In this document: positions 55,396 to 64,000 of the stretch, piece after piece | How positions within the stretch are numbered: position 1 is the stretch's first letter | Layout: every line of letters starts with the position of its first letter | Source: Thermoactinomyces daqus | Lineage (GTDB): Bacteria; Bacillota; Bacilli; Thermoactinomycetales; Thermoactinomycetaceae | Direction: 5' to 3' | Assembly: GCF_000763315.1 (NCBI RefSeq) | Contig: NZ_JPST01000005.1 | Span: 62,001 to 126,000, forward strand | Length of the DNA: 64,000 nucleotides | The notes under the pieces: generated by a model | Told to the model about the DNA's origin: nothing | The model's database searches: none | What the model saw: only the letters and a program-made list of their open reading frames with translations | Translations under genes and position numbers: made by a program

Positions 55396-56472
55396 ATGAT
55401 GGTAAAAAGCTGTAAAATCCTGCTAAGCTTTTTTTTGTTGTTTTCCGCTTTTCCATGTTCTGTTGACGCGTCGGACAAAGATCAGGAAGCGTCGGACAAA
55501 CTTCACCTGTATGAAACCATGGAAACATTAACCGGCGTGCCGTGGGTATATCTGGCAGCCATGGACCAATATGAGAAAAATGCACATGCTGCCAAAAACA
55601 AAAAAGAAAAAAGCGGAAAGAAAAGGCTCACTTCAATTGAGGTTCCCTCCTCCTTGTGGGCAGGCCGGATCAATCCTGACCCTGATGACCGGGTGCCTGA
55701 ATCGATTGCCTTTTTTCAGGGAATCGGAAAGGATGCCAACGGTGACGGCAAGGCAGATCCACAGGATGACCTTGATGTTCTCTACTCCGTCGCTTCCTTT
55801 CTGGCGCAAAAAGGTTTGAAAGAAGAACAAATCCGCGAACGGATCTGGGACTATTACAAACATCCGACCACGGTGGATGTGATCACGCACATCGCGAAAA
55901 TCTACGCTAGATACCAAACGCTCCATCTGGAAGAACGCCGCTTCCCGATCCCGCTTCAATATAATTACACGTATCACAATACCTGGGGAGACCGCCGCGG
56001 CTGGGGAGGTCTGCGCATCCATGAAGGAACGGATATTTTCGCCAACTACGGAACGCCCGTACTGAGCACCTGCTACGGCTATGTTGAATTGATTGGCTGG
56101 AACCGCTATGGGGGGTGGCGCATCGGAATCCGCGACGTCAACAATAACTATCACTATTTCGCCCATTTGAACGGCTTCCGCAAAGGGCTGAAAAAAGGAG
56201 ATGTCGTCAAACCGGGCGATCTGATCGGCAGCGTCGGTTCTTCCGGTTACGGGCCGCCGGGAACTGCCGGCAAATTCCCGCCCCACCTTCACTATGGAAT
56301 ATACAAATTCAACGGAAAAAGCACCTACTCATTTGATCCCTATCCATTGCTGAAAAAATGGGAACGGCAGGCCTATCTGAAATGGAAACGGAAGAAACGC
56401 CGCCACCGTTCGGCCAGTTCCGAAACCACTCACCCGATCCATTCCTCAACCAAAAAAAAGCATGATGGCTAA
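55396..56472 (+). CDS. lytH: M23-family cell wall endopeptidase (LytH/YunA-like)
   Basis: A secreted 358-residue protein. Signal peptide near residues 1-25 (KSCKILLSFFLLFSAFPC). The M23 metallopeptidase domain (about 185-325) has RIHEGTDIFANYGTPV, giving the first zinc His and Asp, and PPHLHYGIYK, giving the last ligands. It resembles LytH of Bacillus, which removes the L-Ala-D-Glu side chain and shapes spore cortex peptidoglycan. A Lys/Arg-rich tail (KRKKRRHR) may bind cell wall polymers. The upstream start signal is weak; GTG at 55390 or ATG at 55396/55399 are all possible. The terminator overlaps its last codons. Confidence 0.85.
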   Translation: MMVKSCKILLSFFLLFSAFPCSVDASDKDQEASDKLHLYETMETLTGVPWVYLAAMDQYEKNAHAAKNKKEKSGKKRLTSIEVPSSLWAGRINPDPDDRVPESIAFFQGIGKDANGDGKADPQDDLDVLYSVASFLAQKGLKEEQIRERIWDYYKHPTTVDVITHIAKIYARYQTLHLEERRFPIPLQYNYTYHNTWGDRRGWGGLRIHEGTDIFANYGTPVLSTCYGYVELIGWNRYGGWRIGIRDVNNNYHYFAHLNGFRKGLKKGDVVKPGDLIGSVGSSGYGPPGTAGKFPPHLHYGIYKFNGKSTYSFDPYPLLKKWERQAYLKWKRKKRRHRSASSETTHPIHSSTKKKHDG

Positions 56473-56492
56473 GTCCCTCCATCATGCTTTTT
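56457..56492. terminator. Terminator overlapping the lytH end, shared with the permease gene
   Basis: AAAGCATGATGG at 56457-56468 pairs with CCATCATGCTTT, flanked by A-run on the left and T-run on the right; serves lytH and the convergent permease gene. Confidence 0.72.
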
Positions 56493-56503
56493 CCATTTGT
56501 GAT

Positions 56504-57898
56504 TTACCCGGCTTTTTGTTCATCGCTTTTTCTTTTATTCAGGTTGGAGCTGTGGTAACCATAGATGAAATAGATGATCAAACCTACTGCCAGCCAGATC
56601 AGAAAGCGAATCCATGTCGCTTCGTGAAGCTGAACCATCAAAAAGACGCAGAAGATAATCGCCAAAATCGGCACCAACGGCATCAAAGGCGTTTTGAATT
56701 TCCGCGGCAGATCCGGCTGTTTGTAGCGCAGGACCATAACGGCGATCGAAATCAGAACAAATGCGGCCAGCGTCCCCAGATTGACCAATTGGGCCAATTC
56801 GTCAAGCGGCACAAAAGCTCCGAGCAACGCAGCGAAGATCCCAAATGACCAGGTGGTCACGTAAGGCGTACGATATCGCTGGTGAACATGGGAAAAAATC
56901 GGGGGCAACAAGCCATCACGCGACATGGAGAAGATGATGCGAATCTGTCCGTACAACATGACCAGCATCACGGTAAACATCCCGACTAATGCCCCCAGGC
57001 TGATCAGTCCGACCAGCCAGTTTTGATGGACGAATTGCATCGCGAAGGCGACCGGAGCATCTTTATGGCTGGCAAAGTTTTGATAGGGCACAATCCCCGT
57101 CAGAATGGCCGTCACAATAATATAGAGGAACGTGCAGATGCCGAGCGACCACAAAATGCCTTTGGGCAAATCTTTTTGCGGGTCACGCGTTTCCTCCGCC
57201 GCGGTGGTGACAGCATCAAAACCGAGGTAGGCGAAAAAGACGGTCGCGGCAGCCAAACCGACTCCGGAGAAACCAAAAGGCATGAACGGAGACCAATGGG
57301 CCGGTTTTACATAGAAAATTCCAACAATTATAAATAATGCAACGACAATCAACTTAATGGCAACCATGATGTTGTTAACCCATTTTGACTCTTTTACACC
57401 GATTGAAAGTAAAAAAGTAATAATTAAGACAATGACAAGTGCAGGCAAATTGACGATGGCTCCGGGCACTGATCCCCCTGGTGCATTGGTTAGCGCCGCA
57501 GGCAGATGTATGCCGAACCCTTCCAACAGCGATTTGAAATAACCGGACCAACCGGACGATACTGCACTAACCGCCAACAAATATTCCAAAACCAAATCCC
57601 ATCCGATAATCCAAGCGACAAATTCTCCCAACGTGGCATAGCTGTAAGTGTACACCGACCCGGAAACCGGCACCAGCGAGGAAAATTCAGCATAGGCCAA
57701 AGCTGCAAACAAACAGGCCAAACCTGCGATCACAAAAGATAAAATCAAGGCGGGACCCGCTGTCAGCGAACCAACACCCGTCAGAACAAAGATCCCGGTT
57801 CCGGCCAAATCAGTCGCTTTTAACTCCCTCTTGAGCTGAGTTCCCTGACGGCTCGTTTGAATCGAGGCGTCAATACTCTTTTTACGGAATAGCTGCAC
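56504..57898 (-). CDS. APC-family amino acid permease (YfnA-like)
   Basis: A 464-residue transporter with 12 or so helices of the APC cationic amino acid subfamily. Landmarks: KATDLAGTGIFVLTGVG (helix 1), YAEFSSLVPVSGSVYTYSYA and FFAYLGFDAVTTAAEETRDP. GTG at 57896-57898 follows AGGAGGTTTTGCC, and the frame upstream of it overlaps nothing conserved. Closest known functional relatives are YfnA-like branched-chain or cationic amino acid importers; the substrate is uncertain. Lies downstream of a glutaredoxin gene, separated by a hairpin. Confidence 0.9.
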   Translation of the reverse strand: MQLFRKKSIDASIQTSRQGTQLKRELKATDLAGTGIFVLTGVGSLTAGPALILSFVIAGLACLFAALAYAEFSSLVPVSGSVYTYSYATLGEFVAWIIGWDLVLEYLLAVSAVSSGWSGYFKSLLEGFGIHLPAALTNAPGGSVPGAIVNLPALVIVLIITFLLSIGVKESKWVNNIMVAIKLIVVALFIIVGIFYVKPAHWSPFMPFGFSGVGLAAATVFFAYLGFDAVTTAAEETRDPQKDLPKGILWSLGICTFLYIIVTAILTGIVPYQNFASHKDAPVAFAMQFVHQNWLVGLISLGALVGMFTVMLVMLYGQIRIIFSMSRDGLLPPIFSHVHQRYRTPYVTTWSFGIFAALLGAFVPLDELAQLVNLGTLAAFVLISIAVMVLRYKQPDLPRKFKTPLMPLVPILAIIFCVFLMVQLHEATWIRFLIWLAVGLIIYFIYGYHSSNLNKRKSDEQKAG

Positions 57899-57989
57899 GG
57901 CAAAACCTCCTCTTCGGATAAGCCGATTTTTATTTTTTTGAAAAATCGGATGTGTACTTATTATATATAAATTATTTAAGAAAATAAAT

Positions 57990-58014
57990 AAAAAATCCTG
58001 CCAATTCCGGCAGG
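57990..58014 (-). terminator. Terminator of the glutaredoxin gene
   Basis: CCTGCC/GGCAGG stem with a six-base loop; leftward it is followed by ATTTTTTATTT. Confidence 0.65.
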
Positions 58015-58026
58015 TTATCTCAAAAA

Positions 58027-58263
58027 CTAGGCTTTTTGTTTCTTTAATTCTTCTAAAATCGCGTCCGGCTTCAGGCCTTGAATCGCCGTATCCCCGATGA
58101 CTGTAACAGGAACGCCCAGAAAACCCAGTTTTTTTACATCTTCCAAAAAGGCGGGGTTTTCTGCACAATCGCGTACTTCGTATTCGATTTTATAATCATT
58201 TAAAAATCGCTTCAAAACATTGCATTCAATACAATGCGGCCGGGAATATACAATCACTTTCAT
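58027..58263 (-). CDS. Glutaredoxin-like thiol protein (NrdH/YtpP size class)
   Basis: A 78-residue thioredoxin-fold protein. The redox motif is HCIEC (CIEC, Cys near 11 and 14) after VIVYSRP, the cis-Pro is in GVPVTVIG, and a second lone Cys is in VRDCAE. It reduces disulfides or glutathione/bacillithiol mixed disulfides in the cytosol. The gene ends in TAG. ATG follows GGGAGTGTCGAACA. Confidence 0.85.
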   Translation of the reverse strand: MKVIVYSRPHCIECNVLKRFLNDYKIEYEVRDCAENPAFLEDVKKLGFLGVPVTVIGDTAIQGLKPDAILEELKKQKA

Positions 58264-58572
58264 TGTTCGACACTCCCTTCATGCGGGGCAAAAACTCTCT
58301 CCCTGTCATTTCCCATACCGGGATGACTTAACCATAATATACCACAGTTTCTCGGACAGGCGGGTCCCTCCTTCGAGTGCTTTCTTATCGACCCCTGAAT
58401 CTCTTCGACAGGCCATTGATGTTTTCCGCATCCGGATGTGTTGGCTTCCCTGACCCGATATGCTATCTTTGTCACAGAGAAACGAAAAATATCAGGGCAT
58501 TTGACCAAACACTGAATAGACGCAGGCTTGCGGATTTACATCCGTTTGATCTGCATGCCTGATTCGGGAGAG

Positions 58573-60342
58573 ATGATCGACTTGCACAGAAACCTGCGAA
58601 GTTTTCTTACACAATTGCGTCAAGAAAAAGAGATTGTGGAAATAGCGGCTCCCGTCGACCCGCATCTGGAGCTGGCGGAAATTCATCGGCGCGTGATCGC
58701 CGAAGAAGGTCCCGCCCTGCTCTTCACCAACGTAAAAGGAAGTTCGTTTCCCGTTGTCACCAATCTCTTTGGTACTTCCCGACGGGTGGAACTGGCTTTT
58801 GGCCCGCGGCCGGAGCAACTGATGAAAAAAATCGTTTCCCTGGCCCATACTTTAATGCCGCCCACACTTGGTGCACTGTGGAAAGAACGGCGCATCCTGT
58901 TTGACCTGATGAAAGTGGGATGTCAGCCCGTTTCTGCCGGTAAAGCACCTGTACTGGAACAAAAGCAAGCTGAAGTGGATCTGACCCGGTTGCCCGTCAT
59001 CACTTCGTGGCAAGAAGACGGAGGGCCGTTTATCACCTTGCCTCTTGTGTATACGGAACACCCGGTTACGGGACAGCATAACCTCGGTATGTACCGCATG
59101 CAAATTTTCGACAAACAAACCACTGGCATGCACTGGCAGATCCAGAAGGGCGGAGGATTTCACCACTATGAAGCGGAATCGCACAATCAAGCCCTGCCTG
59201 TGCGGGTGCATCTGGGAGGGCCGCCCGCGCTCATTGCTTCGGCGATTGCACCTGTGCCTGAATTTTTGCCCGAACTGCTCTTAACTTCCCTGATTCTCGG
59301 AGAAAAGCTGCCCGTCGTCAGACCGTCTGATGGCGGTTACCCTTATATCGCGGAAGCGGAATTCGTCCTGTCCGGCGTGGTTCCACCACATGAGCGCCGT
59401 CCCGAAGGTCCGTTTGGCGACCACTACGGTTACTATTCGTTGGAGCACCCGTTCCCGGTCTTCCATGTGAAAGAGATCCGCCATCGCCGCGATGCGATCT
59501 ATCCCGCGACAGTAGTCGGCAAACCACGCCAGGAAGATTACTATCTCGGTGAATTTTTGCAGCGCCTTCTCTCCCCCGCTTTCCCCATGGTGATGCCGGG
59601 TGTGCGCGATTTGTGGACATATGCGGAAACCGGCTTCCACCCATTGGCCGCGGCCATCGTCAGGGAGAGTTACAAACGGGAGATCATGGCCCACGCTTTC
59701 CGCATTTTGGGCGAAGGGCAGCTCTCGCTGACAAAATTCCTGATCCTGACTGACCGGAGCATTTCGCTCGACGCATTTGACCGCTTGTTTGAAACGGTTT
59801 TGGAGCGGTTTGAACCTGCATCGGACTTGTTCATTTTCCATGATACCTCAATGGATACGCTCGACTACACGGGACGCCGCTTCAATCACGGCAGCAAGGC
59901 GGTACTGCTTGGAACCGGGGAGGTCAGGCGCACGTTGCCCGCGGAATATCACGGCCCCGATCTCCCAGGGGTGCAAGGTGTGGCTGTTTACTGCAAAGGG
60001 GCGCTCGTCCTGGAAGCCGACCCGTTTGAGCAAAACCCCCGGCTGGCGGAACATCTGCTGGAGCAATACGGGGATGCCCTGCAGGAATGGCCGTTTATAT
60101 TCCTTGTTGACGACCTTGCCGCCGCTTCGGGGCAGACGGCGTTTCTGTGGACGGTCTTCACACGGTTTGACCCGGCCCACGACCTGTATGCGCGGTCGGA
60201 TTGGAAGCAGCACCGCCCGCATTACCGCCTCCCCATTGTAGTCGACGCCCGGATGAAACCGGGCTATCCGGATGAACTGGAATCTGATCCGGCAGTCAAA
60301 AAACTTGTTGATGATCGCTGGAAAGAATACTTTGGTTCATAA
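58573..60342 (+). CDS. UbiD-family decarboxylase of menaquinone biosynthesis (MqnL-like)
   Basis: A prenylated-FMN-dependent decarboxylase of about 589 residues. EIHRRVIAEEGPALLFTNVKG is the N-terminal UbiD pattern, and ERRPEGPFGDHYGYYSLEHP contains the E/R/E catalytic residues and metal ligands. The length (UbiD of E. coli is about 500) and the AGKAPVLEQKQAEVDL insert fit the long menaquinone type (MqnL), which decarboxylates 1,4-dihydroxy-6-naphthoate in the futalosine pathway started by MqnE. The flavin prenyltransferase UbiX/MqnP is not in this window. Start uncertain: ATG 58573 has GGGAGAG very close; ATG 58555 or a TTG a few codons in are alternatives. Ends in a strong terminator. Confidence 0.85.
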   Translation: MIDLHRNLRSFLTQLRQEKEIVEIAAPVDPHLELAEIHRRVIAEEGPALLFTNVKGSSFPVVTNLFGTSRRVELAFGPRPEQLMKKIVSLAHTLMPPTLGALWKERRILFDLMKVGCQPVSAGKAPVLEQKQAEVDLTRLPVITSWQEDGGPFITLPLVYTEHPVTGQHNLGMYRMQIFDKQTTGMHWQIQKGGGFHHYEAESHNQALPVRVHLGGPPALIASAIAPVPEFLPELLLTSLILGEKLPVVRPSDGGYPYIAEAEFVLSGVVPPHERRPEGPFGDHYGYYSLEHPFPVFHVKEIRHRRDAIYPATVVGKPRQEDYYLGEFLQRLLSPAFPMVMPGVRDLWTYAETGFHPLAAAIVRESYKREIMAHAFRILGEGQLSLTKFLILTDRSISLDAFDRLFETVLERFEPASDLFIFHDTSMDTLDYTGRRFNHGSKAVLLGTGEVRRTLPAEYHGPDLPGVQGVAVYCKGALVLEADPFEQNPRLAEHLLEQYGDALQEWPFIFLVDDLAAASGQTAFLWTVFTRFDPAHDLYARSDWKQHRPHYRLPIVVDARMKPGYPDELESDPAVKKLVDDRWKEYFGS

Positions 60343-60343
60343 A

Positions 60344-60376
60344 AAAAGCTTGTGCCCGATTTCGGCACAAGCTTTT
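60344..60376. terminator. Bidirectional terminator between ubiD-type gene and AIM24 gene
   Basis: AAAAGCTTGTGCC/GGCACAAGCTTTT perfect stem around a short loop; overlaps the end of the convergent AIM24 gene. Confidence 0.8.
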
Positions 60377-61237
60377 CTAGTCTTCAAACAGGTTACCCAG
60401 ACCTCCAAGAATACTTCCCTCATCTTTTTTTCCGTAATTGGCGGCAGCAAAAACGCGGCTGGCCAGCCGGCTGAACGGCAGCGATTGAATCCACACTTTC
60501 CCCGGCCCTTTCAATGTCGCGAAAAAGAGGCCTTCCCCGCCGAACAGGGCCGTTTTGAATCCCCCGACAAAGCGGATGTCATAATCGACCGTCGGCGTCA
60601 TCGCAACCAGACATCCCGTATCGACGCGCAGCAGTTCACCCGGCCCCAGTTCCTTCTCCACAATCGTGCCGCCGGCGTGAATAAATGAGAGTCCGTCCCC
60701 TTCCAGTTTTTGCATAATAAAGCCTTCCCCGCCAAAAAATCCGGTTCCCAGCCGCCGCTGAAATTCAACACCGACCGAGACCCCCTTCGCCGCACAGAGA
60801 AAGGCATCCTTCTGGCAAATTACCTTGCCCCCGAGGGCAGCCAGGTCAAACGGAACGATTTTTCCGGGATACGGGGCAGCAAAGGTGAGATGCCTTTTCC
60901 CCTGCCCCGCATTGGTAAACACAGTCATAAACAGGCTTTCGCCCGTCAACAGCCTTTTGCCCGCACCGAACAGTTTGCCGACAAGCCCCTTACTGGACGA
61001 AGACCCGTCGCCAAAGATGGTCTCCATCTCGATTCCGTCTTCCATCATCATTAAACCGCCCGCTTCAGCGATCACGCTTTCACCCGGGTCCAGCTCGATT
61101 TCCACGCACTGCATGTCATCGCCATAAATGCGGTATTCGATCTCATGTGATTGGGCCAATTCAGTCAGCTCCTTGAAATCGCGATCTTTTTTGAGAACGG
61201 CAATGGAACCTCCGCTGTTCCGCCCCTTTGCCTGCAT
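60377..61237 (-). CDS. AIM24 family protein (TIGR00266-like)
   Basis: A 286-residue protein. [20 protein letters not shown] and [20 protein letters not shown] are the AIM24/TIGR00266 start, followed by a Gly-rich double beta-helix-like body ([38 protein letters not shown]). Function unknown in bacteria. The first 30 residues are not part of the usual domain, and no ribosome binding site is clear at the ATG 61237, so the true start may be internal. Gene ends in TAG and in a shared terminator. Confidence 0.87.
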   Translation of the reverse strand: MQAKGRNSGGSIAVLKKDRDFKELTELAQSHEIEYRIYGDDMQCVEIELDPGESVIAEAGGLMMMEDGIEMETIFGDGSSSSKGLVGKLFGAGKRLLTGESLFMTVFTNAGQGKRHLTFAAPYPGKIVPFDLAALGGKVICQKDAFLCAAKGVSVGVEFQRRLGTGFFGGEGFIMQKLEGDGLSFIHAGGTIVEKELGPGELLRVDTGCLVAMTPTVDYDIRFVGGFKTALFGGEGLFFATLKGPGKVWIQSLPFSRLASRVFAAANYGKKDEGSILGGLGNLFED

Positions 61238-61278
61238 TTTTCACGCTATTATTTTAACCTATTTCACCGCTTCATTCC

Positions 61279-62184
61279 CTATTCTTTCATTCTCGGATCA
61301 AACAAGTCCCTCAGGCCATCTCCCAACAGGTTGAAACCGAGTACGGTGCACACAATCGCCAGTCCCGGAAAAATCATCGTCCAAGGAGCCAATTGAATAA
61401 ATTCGCGGGAATCGGACAGCATCGTCCCCCACTCGGGTTGCGGCGGCTGTGCACCCAATCCGAGGAAGCCGAGAGCGGCCGCTTCAATGACGGCTGTCGC
61501 AAATCCCAATGTGCCCTGCACCAAGATCGGCGACCAGTAGTTGGGCAAAATATGTTTCCATAAAATCCGGCTGTTTTTCATCCCCATGGCCCGTGCCGCC
61601 AGGATAAAATCTTCTTCCTTGACCGACAGCACGCGTGACCGCATCAGCCGTCCGAAGGCGGGAATATTGATGACGGCAACGGCAATCATCGCATTGTTCA
61701 ACCCCGGCCCCAAGATGGCCACAATGGCAATGGCCAGCAAAATGCTGGGGAAGGCGAGCAAAATATCAAAAATGCGGGAGATAATCGTATCCCGCCATCT
61801 GCCGTAGTAACCGGCAATCAGGCCGAGGAAGCTGCCGATCACAATCGAACCGGCAATCGCAAAAAAACCGACTTGAAGTGAGATGCGCGCTCCGTAAATG
61901 ACGCGGGTAAAAATATCCCTCCCCATATCATCCGTCCCGAACCAATGGCTGGCCGAAGGTGAAGCCAATAAGGCGCTGCTGCGCTGGTCATACTGATACG
62001 GGGTGATGACAGGAGCAAACACAGCCAGCAAAATAAAGAGGATAATGATGACACTGCCGATCGCGGCCGAACGATGCCGCCAGAATGCCCGCAAAAAATA
62101 CCTGACTGGCGATTCATGGATGGAGGGGGCATAATCGATCGATGTGACAGAAGAATTTTCATTCATCTCCGGCAATGATGGCAT
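61279..62184 (-). CDS. Dipeptide/oligopeptide ABC transporter permease DppC-like
   Basis: A 301-residue permease. First helix AAIGSVIIILFILLAVFAPV, EAA loop AARAMGMKNSRILWKHILP, C-terminus GDGLRDLFDPRM. It pairs with the DppB-like permease encoded seven bases upstream. No ATPase genes follow; the AIM24 gene is next. The ATG 62184 follows GGAAGGATTGATGTTCC. Confidence 0.9.
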   Translation of the reverse strand: MPSLPEMNENSSVTSIDYAPSIHESPVRYFLRAFWRHRSAAIGSVIIILFILLAVFAPVITPYQYDQRSSALLASPSASHWFGTDDMGRDIFTRVIYGARISLQVGFFAIAGSIVIGSFLGLIAGYYGRWRDTIISRIFDILLAFPSILLAIAIVAILGPGLNNAMIAVAVINIPAFGRLMRSRVLSVKEEDFILAARAMGMKNSRILWKHILPNYWSPILVQGTLGFATAVIEAAALGFLGLGAQPPQPEWGTMLSDSREFIQLAPWTMIFPGLAIVCTVLGFNLLGDGLRDLFDPRMKE

Positions 62185-62190
62185 GGAACA

Positions 62191-63201
62191 TCAATCCTTC
62201 CCGTATTGAATGCGCGGATCGATCCAAGCGTAAATCAGATCGACCAGCAGGTTGATCACCACGAAAATCGTCGCCAGCACGAGAATGCCGGATTGAATAA
62301 CCGGGTAATCGCGCTGCCCAATCGCATCGTAAATATACCGCCCCACTCCCGGCCAACTGAAAATCGTCTCCGTCAAGACCGCACCGCCGAGCAGCAACCC
62401 CATTTGCAAGCCGGCCACCGTCAATACCGGGATGCAGGCATTTTTCAACGTATGTTTGTACACCACCCAAAATTCGGACAATCCCTTGGCGCGGGCTGTC
62501 CGCACAAAATCGGAGCGGAGCACCTCCAGCACACTGGACCGGGTCATCCTGGCGATGATCGCCATCGGTATCGTTCCCAGCGCGACTGCCGGCAAAATCA
62601 AATGCATCATCACATCTCCCAAGACGGTGAAATCTCCGCTGAACAGGGAATCAAGCACATAAAATCCCGAAAATCCCTCAAAGCCGAGGCGCGGATCAAT
62701 TCGTCCGCTGGAAGGAAATATTCCCAGCTTCTGCGCAAACAGCCACTGCTCCATCAAACCCAGCCAGAAGACCGGAATCGAGACACCGAGGAGAGCAACC
62801 ACCATCCCGGAATAATCCAGCCATGAATTTTGTCTCCAGGCCGATAAAATTCCCAGATTAACACCAAAAAAGATGGCAATCGCCATCGCCGCCAGCGAAA
62901 GCTCTGCCGTCGCAGCCAGATAGGGCTGAATCTCTTCGGAAATCGGGACATGGGTGATGAGGGAAGTACCCAAATTTCCATGCAGCAAATCATTGACATA
63001 AAGGAAATATTGTTTGTAAAAAGGCTGATCCAGTCCCAGATTATGCCTGATTTCCGCCAACTCCTGCGGAGACGCTTTCTCCCCGGCAATGGTTTTTGCC
63101 GGATCTCCGGGAATCGCATGGACGATGGCAAACGTAACGAGCGACATCCCGATGAGGACGGGAATCAGCATGAAAATCCGGCGAATTGTATAGGCTAACA
63201 T
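62191..63201 (-). CDS. Dipeptide/oligopeptide ABC transporter permease DppB-like
   Basis: A 336-residue permease. First helix RRIFMLIPVLIGMSLVTFAI, then HAIPGDPAKTIAG, EAA loop TARAKGLSEFWVVYKHTLKN, and LVDLIYAWIDPRIQYG at the C-terminus. It lies after the binding-protein gene with a hairpin between. Start ATG follows GGTGGAAGGAAACG. Confidence 0.92.
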   Translation of the reverse strand: MLAYTIRRIFMLIPVLIGMSLVTFAIVHAIPGDPAKTIAGEKASPQELAEIRHNLGLDQPFYKQYFLYVNDLLHGNLGTSLITHVPISEEIQPYLAATAELSLAAMAIAIFFGVNLGILSAWRQNSWLDYSGMVVALLGVSIPVFWLGLMEQWLFAQKLGIFPSSGRIDPRLGFEGFSGFYVLDSLFSGDFTVLGDVMMHLILPAVALGTIPMAIIARMTRSSVLEVLRSDFVRTARAKGLSEFWVVYKHTLKNACIPVLTVAGLQMGLLLGGAVLTETIFSWPGVGRYIYDAIGQRDYPVIQSGILVLATIFVVINLLVDLIYAWIDPRIQYGKD

Positions 63202-63236
63202 CGTTTCCTTCCACCTCGTTGTTGGCTATGTCGAAA

Positions 63237-63267
63237 GTGGCATTGCCCCACGCAAGAGCAATGCCAC
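63237..63267 (-). promoter_or_regulatory. Hairpin between binding-protein and permease genes
   Basis: GTGGCATTGC/GCAATGCCAC, a perfect ten-base stem without a T tail, located as in the oppA-oppB gap; probably a message-stabilising or attenuating structure. Confidence 0.6.
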
Positions 63268-63282
63268 TCCTGGCCCGATCTT

Positions 63283-64000
63283 TTACTTCAAATCCACATT
63301 TTCCAGGTAGAGCGTTGAGGTCGGGTGCGGGATAAACCCGGTTACTTCTTTTTTGGCTGCATAAGGTACGGTCGCATGAACCAGCGGTACCCACGGCGCA
63401 TCGTTTTTAATGATTTCCTGCGCTTGCTGATAAAGTTTCGTCCGTTCCTCCTGATCGCTGGAACGCTGCGCCTTGATCAACAGATCGTGCAACGGATCGC
63501 TTTTATAGAAGGCGATGTTTCCCGCATCGGGCGTACGCGTATTGTCTTTGTCGAGGAGCACGTACAGGAAGTTGTCCGGGTCGCCGTTATCCTCGTTCCA
63601 CCCGAAGAGAGCCATCGAATGCTCCCCTTTTCCGGTGCGGTCCAGGTACGTCTGCCAGTCATAGGTGACGATTTTCGTTTTTACGCCGATTTTGGCGAAG
63701 TCGGCCTGCATATACTCCGCTACTTTTTTGCCGTCCGGCAGATAGGGGCGCGGTTCGGTCGGAGCATAGAAATCGACTTCAAAACCATTGGGGTAGCCCG
63801 CTTCAGCCAAGAGTTTTTTCGCTTTATCAAGATTGAATTCATAATCCTTGATTTTGCCGTTATAGCCCCACATAAACGGAGGAATCGGATTGACCGCCGG
63901 TTCGGCCAGACCGGAATAAAAGCTTTTGATAATCCCTTCTTTGTTGACGGCATAATTGAGCGCCTGTCTCACTTTCGGATTGTCAAACGGTTTCTTCTGA
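63283..64000 (-). CDS. Peptide-binding protein (family 5), C-terminal part, cut by window edge
   Basis: The frame enters from the right edge and runs 239 codons to the stop. It shows PFDNPKVRQALNYAVNKEGI, then PNGFEVDFYAPTEPRPYLPD, FGWNEDNGDPDNFLYVLLDK and WVPLVHATVPYAAKKEVTGF, the C-lobe of a family 5 solute-binding protein of the DppE type. It supplies peptides to the DppB/DppC-like permeases downstream. The N-terminus with signal peptide lies outside the window. Confidence 0.88.
   Translation of the reverse strand, partial: QKKPFDNPKVRQALNYAVNKEGIIKSFYSGLAEPAVNPIPPFMWGYNGKIKDYEFNLDKAKKLLAEAGYPNGFEVDFYAPTEPRPYLPDGKKVAEYMQADFAKIGVKTKIVTYDWQTYLDRTGKGEHSMALFGWNEDNGDPDNFLYVLLDKDNTRTPDAGNIAFYKSDPLHDLLIKAQRSSDQEERTKLYQQAQEIIKNDAPWVPLVHATVPYAAKKEVTGFIPHPTSTLYLENVDLK

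Overview
The window looks like a chromosomal segment of an aerobic, endospore-forming, low-to-mid GC Firmicute. Many genes match a conserved Bacillales neighbourhood (yuiB, yuiA, yumB, yumC, yutM, yuzB, yuzD, yutI, yutH, yutG, yutF, yutE, yutD, yutC, lipA, lytH). Spore genes are present (a Spo0E-like phosphatase, a CotS/YutH protein, two CotF-type coat proteins, a RacA-like protein, a YhcN/YlaJ lipoprotein). Menaquinone appears to be made by the futalosine route (MqnE and a UbiD/MqnL decarboxylase), which Bacillus lacks. Together this suggests a Thermoactinomycetaceae- or Alicyclobacillaceae-like organism; that placement is inference.

Layout. 1-2.3 kb: an edge-truncated class II aldolase, a decayed IS1182-type transposase and the stub of an ECF sigma factor. 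2.3-13.5 kb: housekeeping redox, heme, Fe-S, sulfur amino acid and menaquinone genes, ending with a frameshifted DUF975 gene. 13.5-22 kb: a rubredoxin/metallo-beta-lactamase protein, a full oligopeptide ABC transporter (oppBCDF) and two binding proteins. 22.9-36.3 kb: a compact ribosomally synthesised, post-translationally modified peptide (RiPP) locus. 36.5-40.4 kb: an OPT transporter with a PqqD-like protein and a broken dicarboxylate symporter. 40.6-51.9 kb: the yut block with sporulation genes and lipA. 52-55.2 kb: a Fur-controlled siderophore uptake system. 55.4-64 kb: lytH, an amino acid permease, glutaredoxin, UbiD, AIM24 and a dipeptide ABC transporter that runs off the end.

The most interesting part is the RiPP locus. 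A 63-residue precursor (29238-29429, minus) carries two near-identical 18-residue repeats ending in the same Phe/His/Arg-rich block. A strong hairpin separates it from a leftward operon of tailoring genes: a B12-binding radical SAM enzyme, a DUF692/MNIO oxidase, its probable partner protein, a UPF0489 peptide-arginase-like protein fused to TPR repeats, and a TldD-type protease. A divergent MFS exporter and a second leftward operon (peptide-binding lipoprotein, M42 aminopeptidase, and a protein joining a JmjC/cupin hydroxylase to an HExxH domain) flank it. The shared Arg of both repeats fits the arginase, which would convert it to ornithine. I do not recognise the combination as a characterised pathway. 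The MNIO gene and the MFS gene are each interrupted by one in-frame TAG codon, so the pathway is either freshly inactivated or depends on amber readthrough.

The window has several other broken genes (sigma stub, DUF975, dicarboxylate symporter, transposase), so decay or base-level assembly errors should be considered when reading the amber codons.
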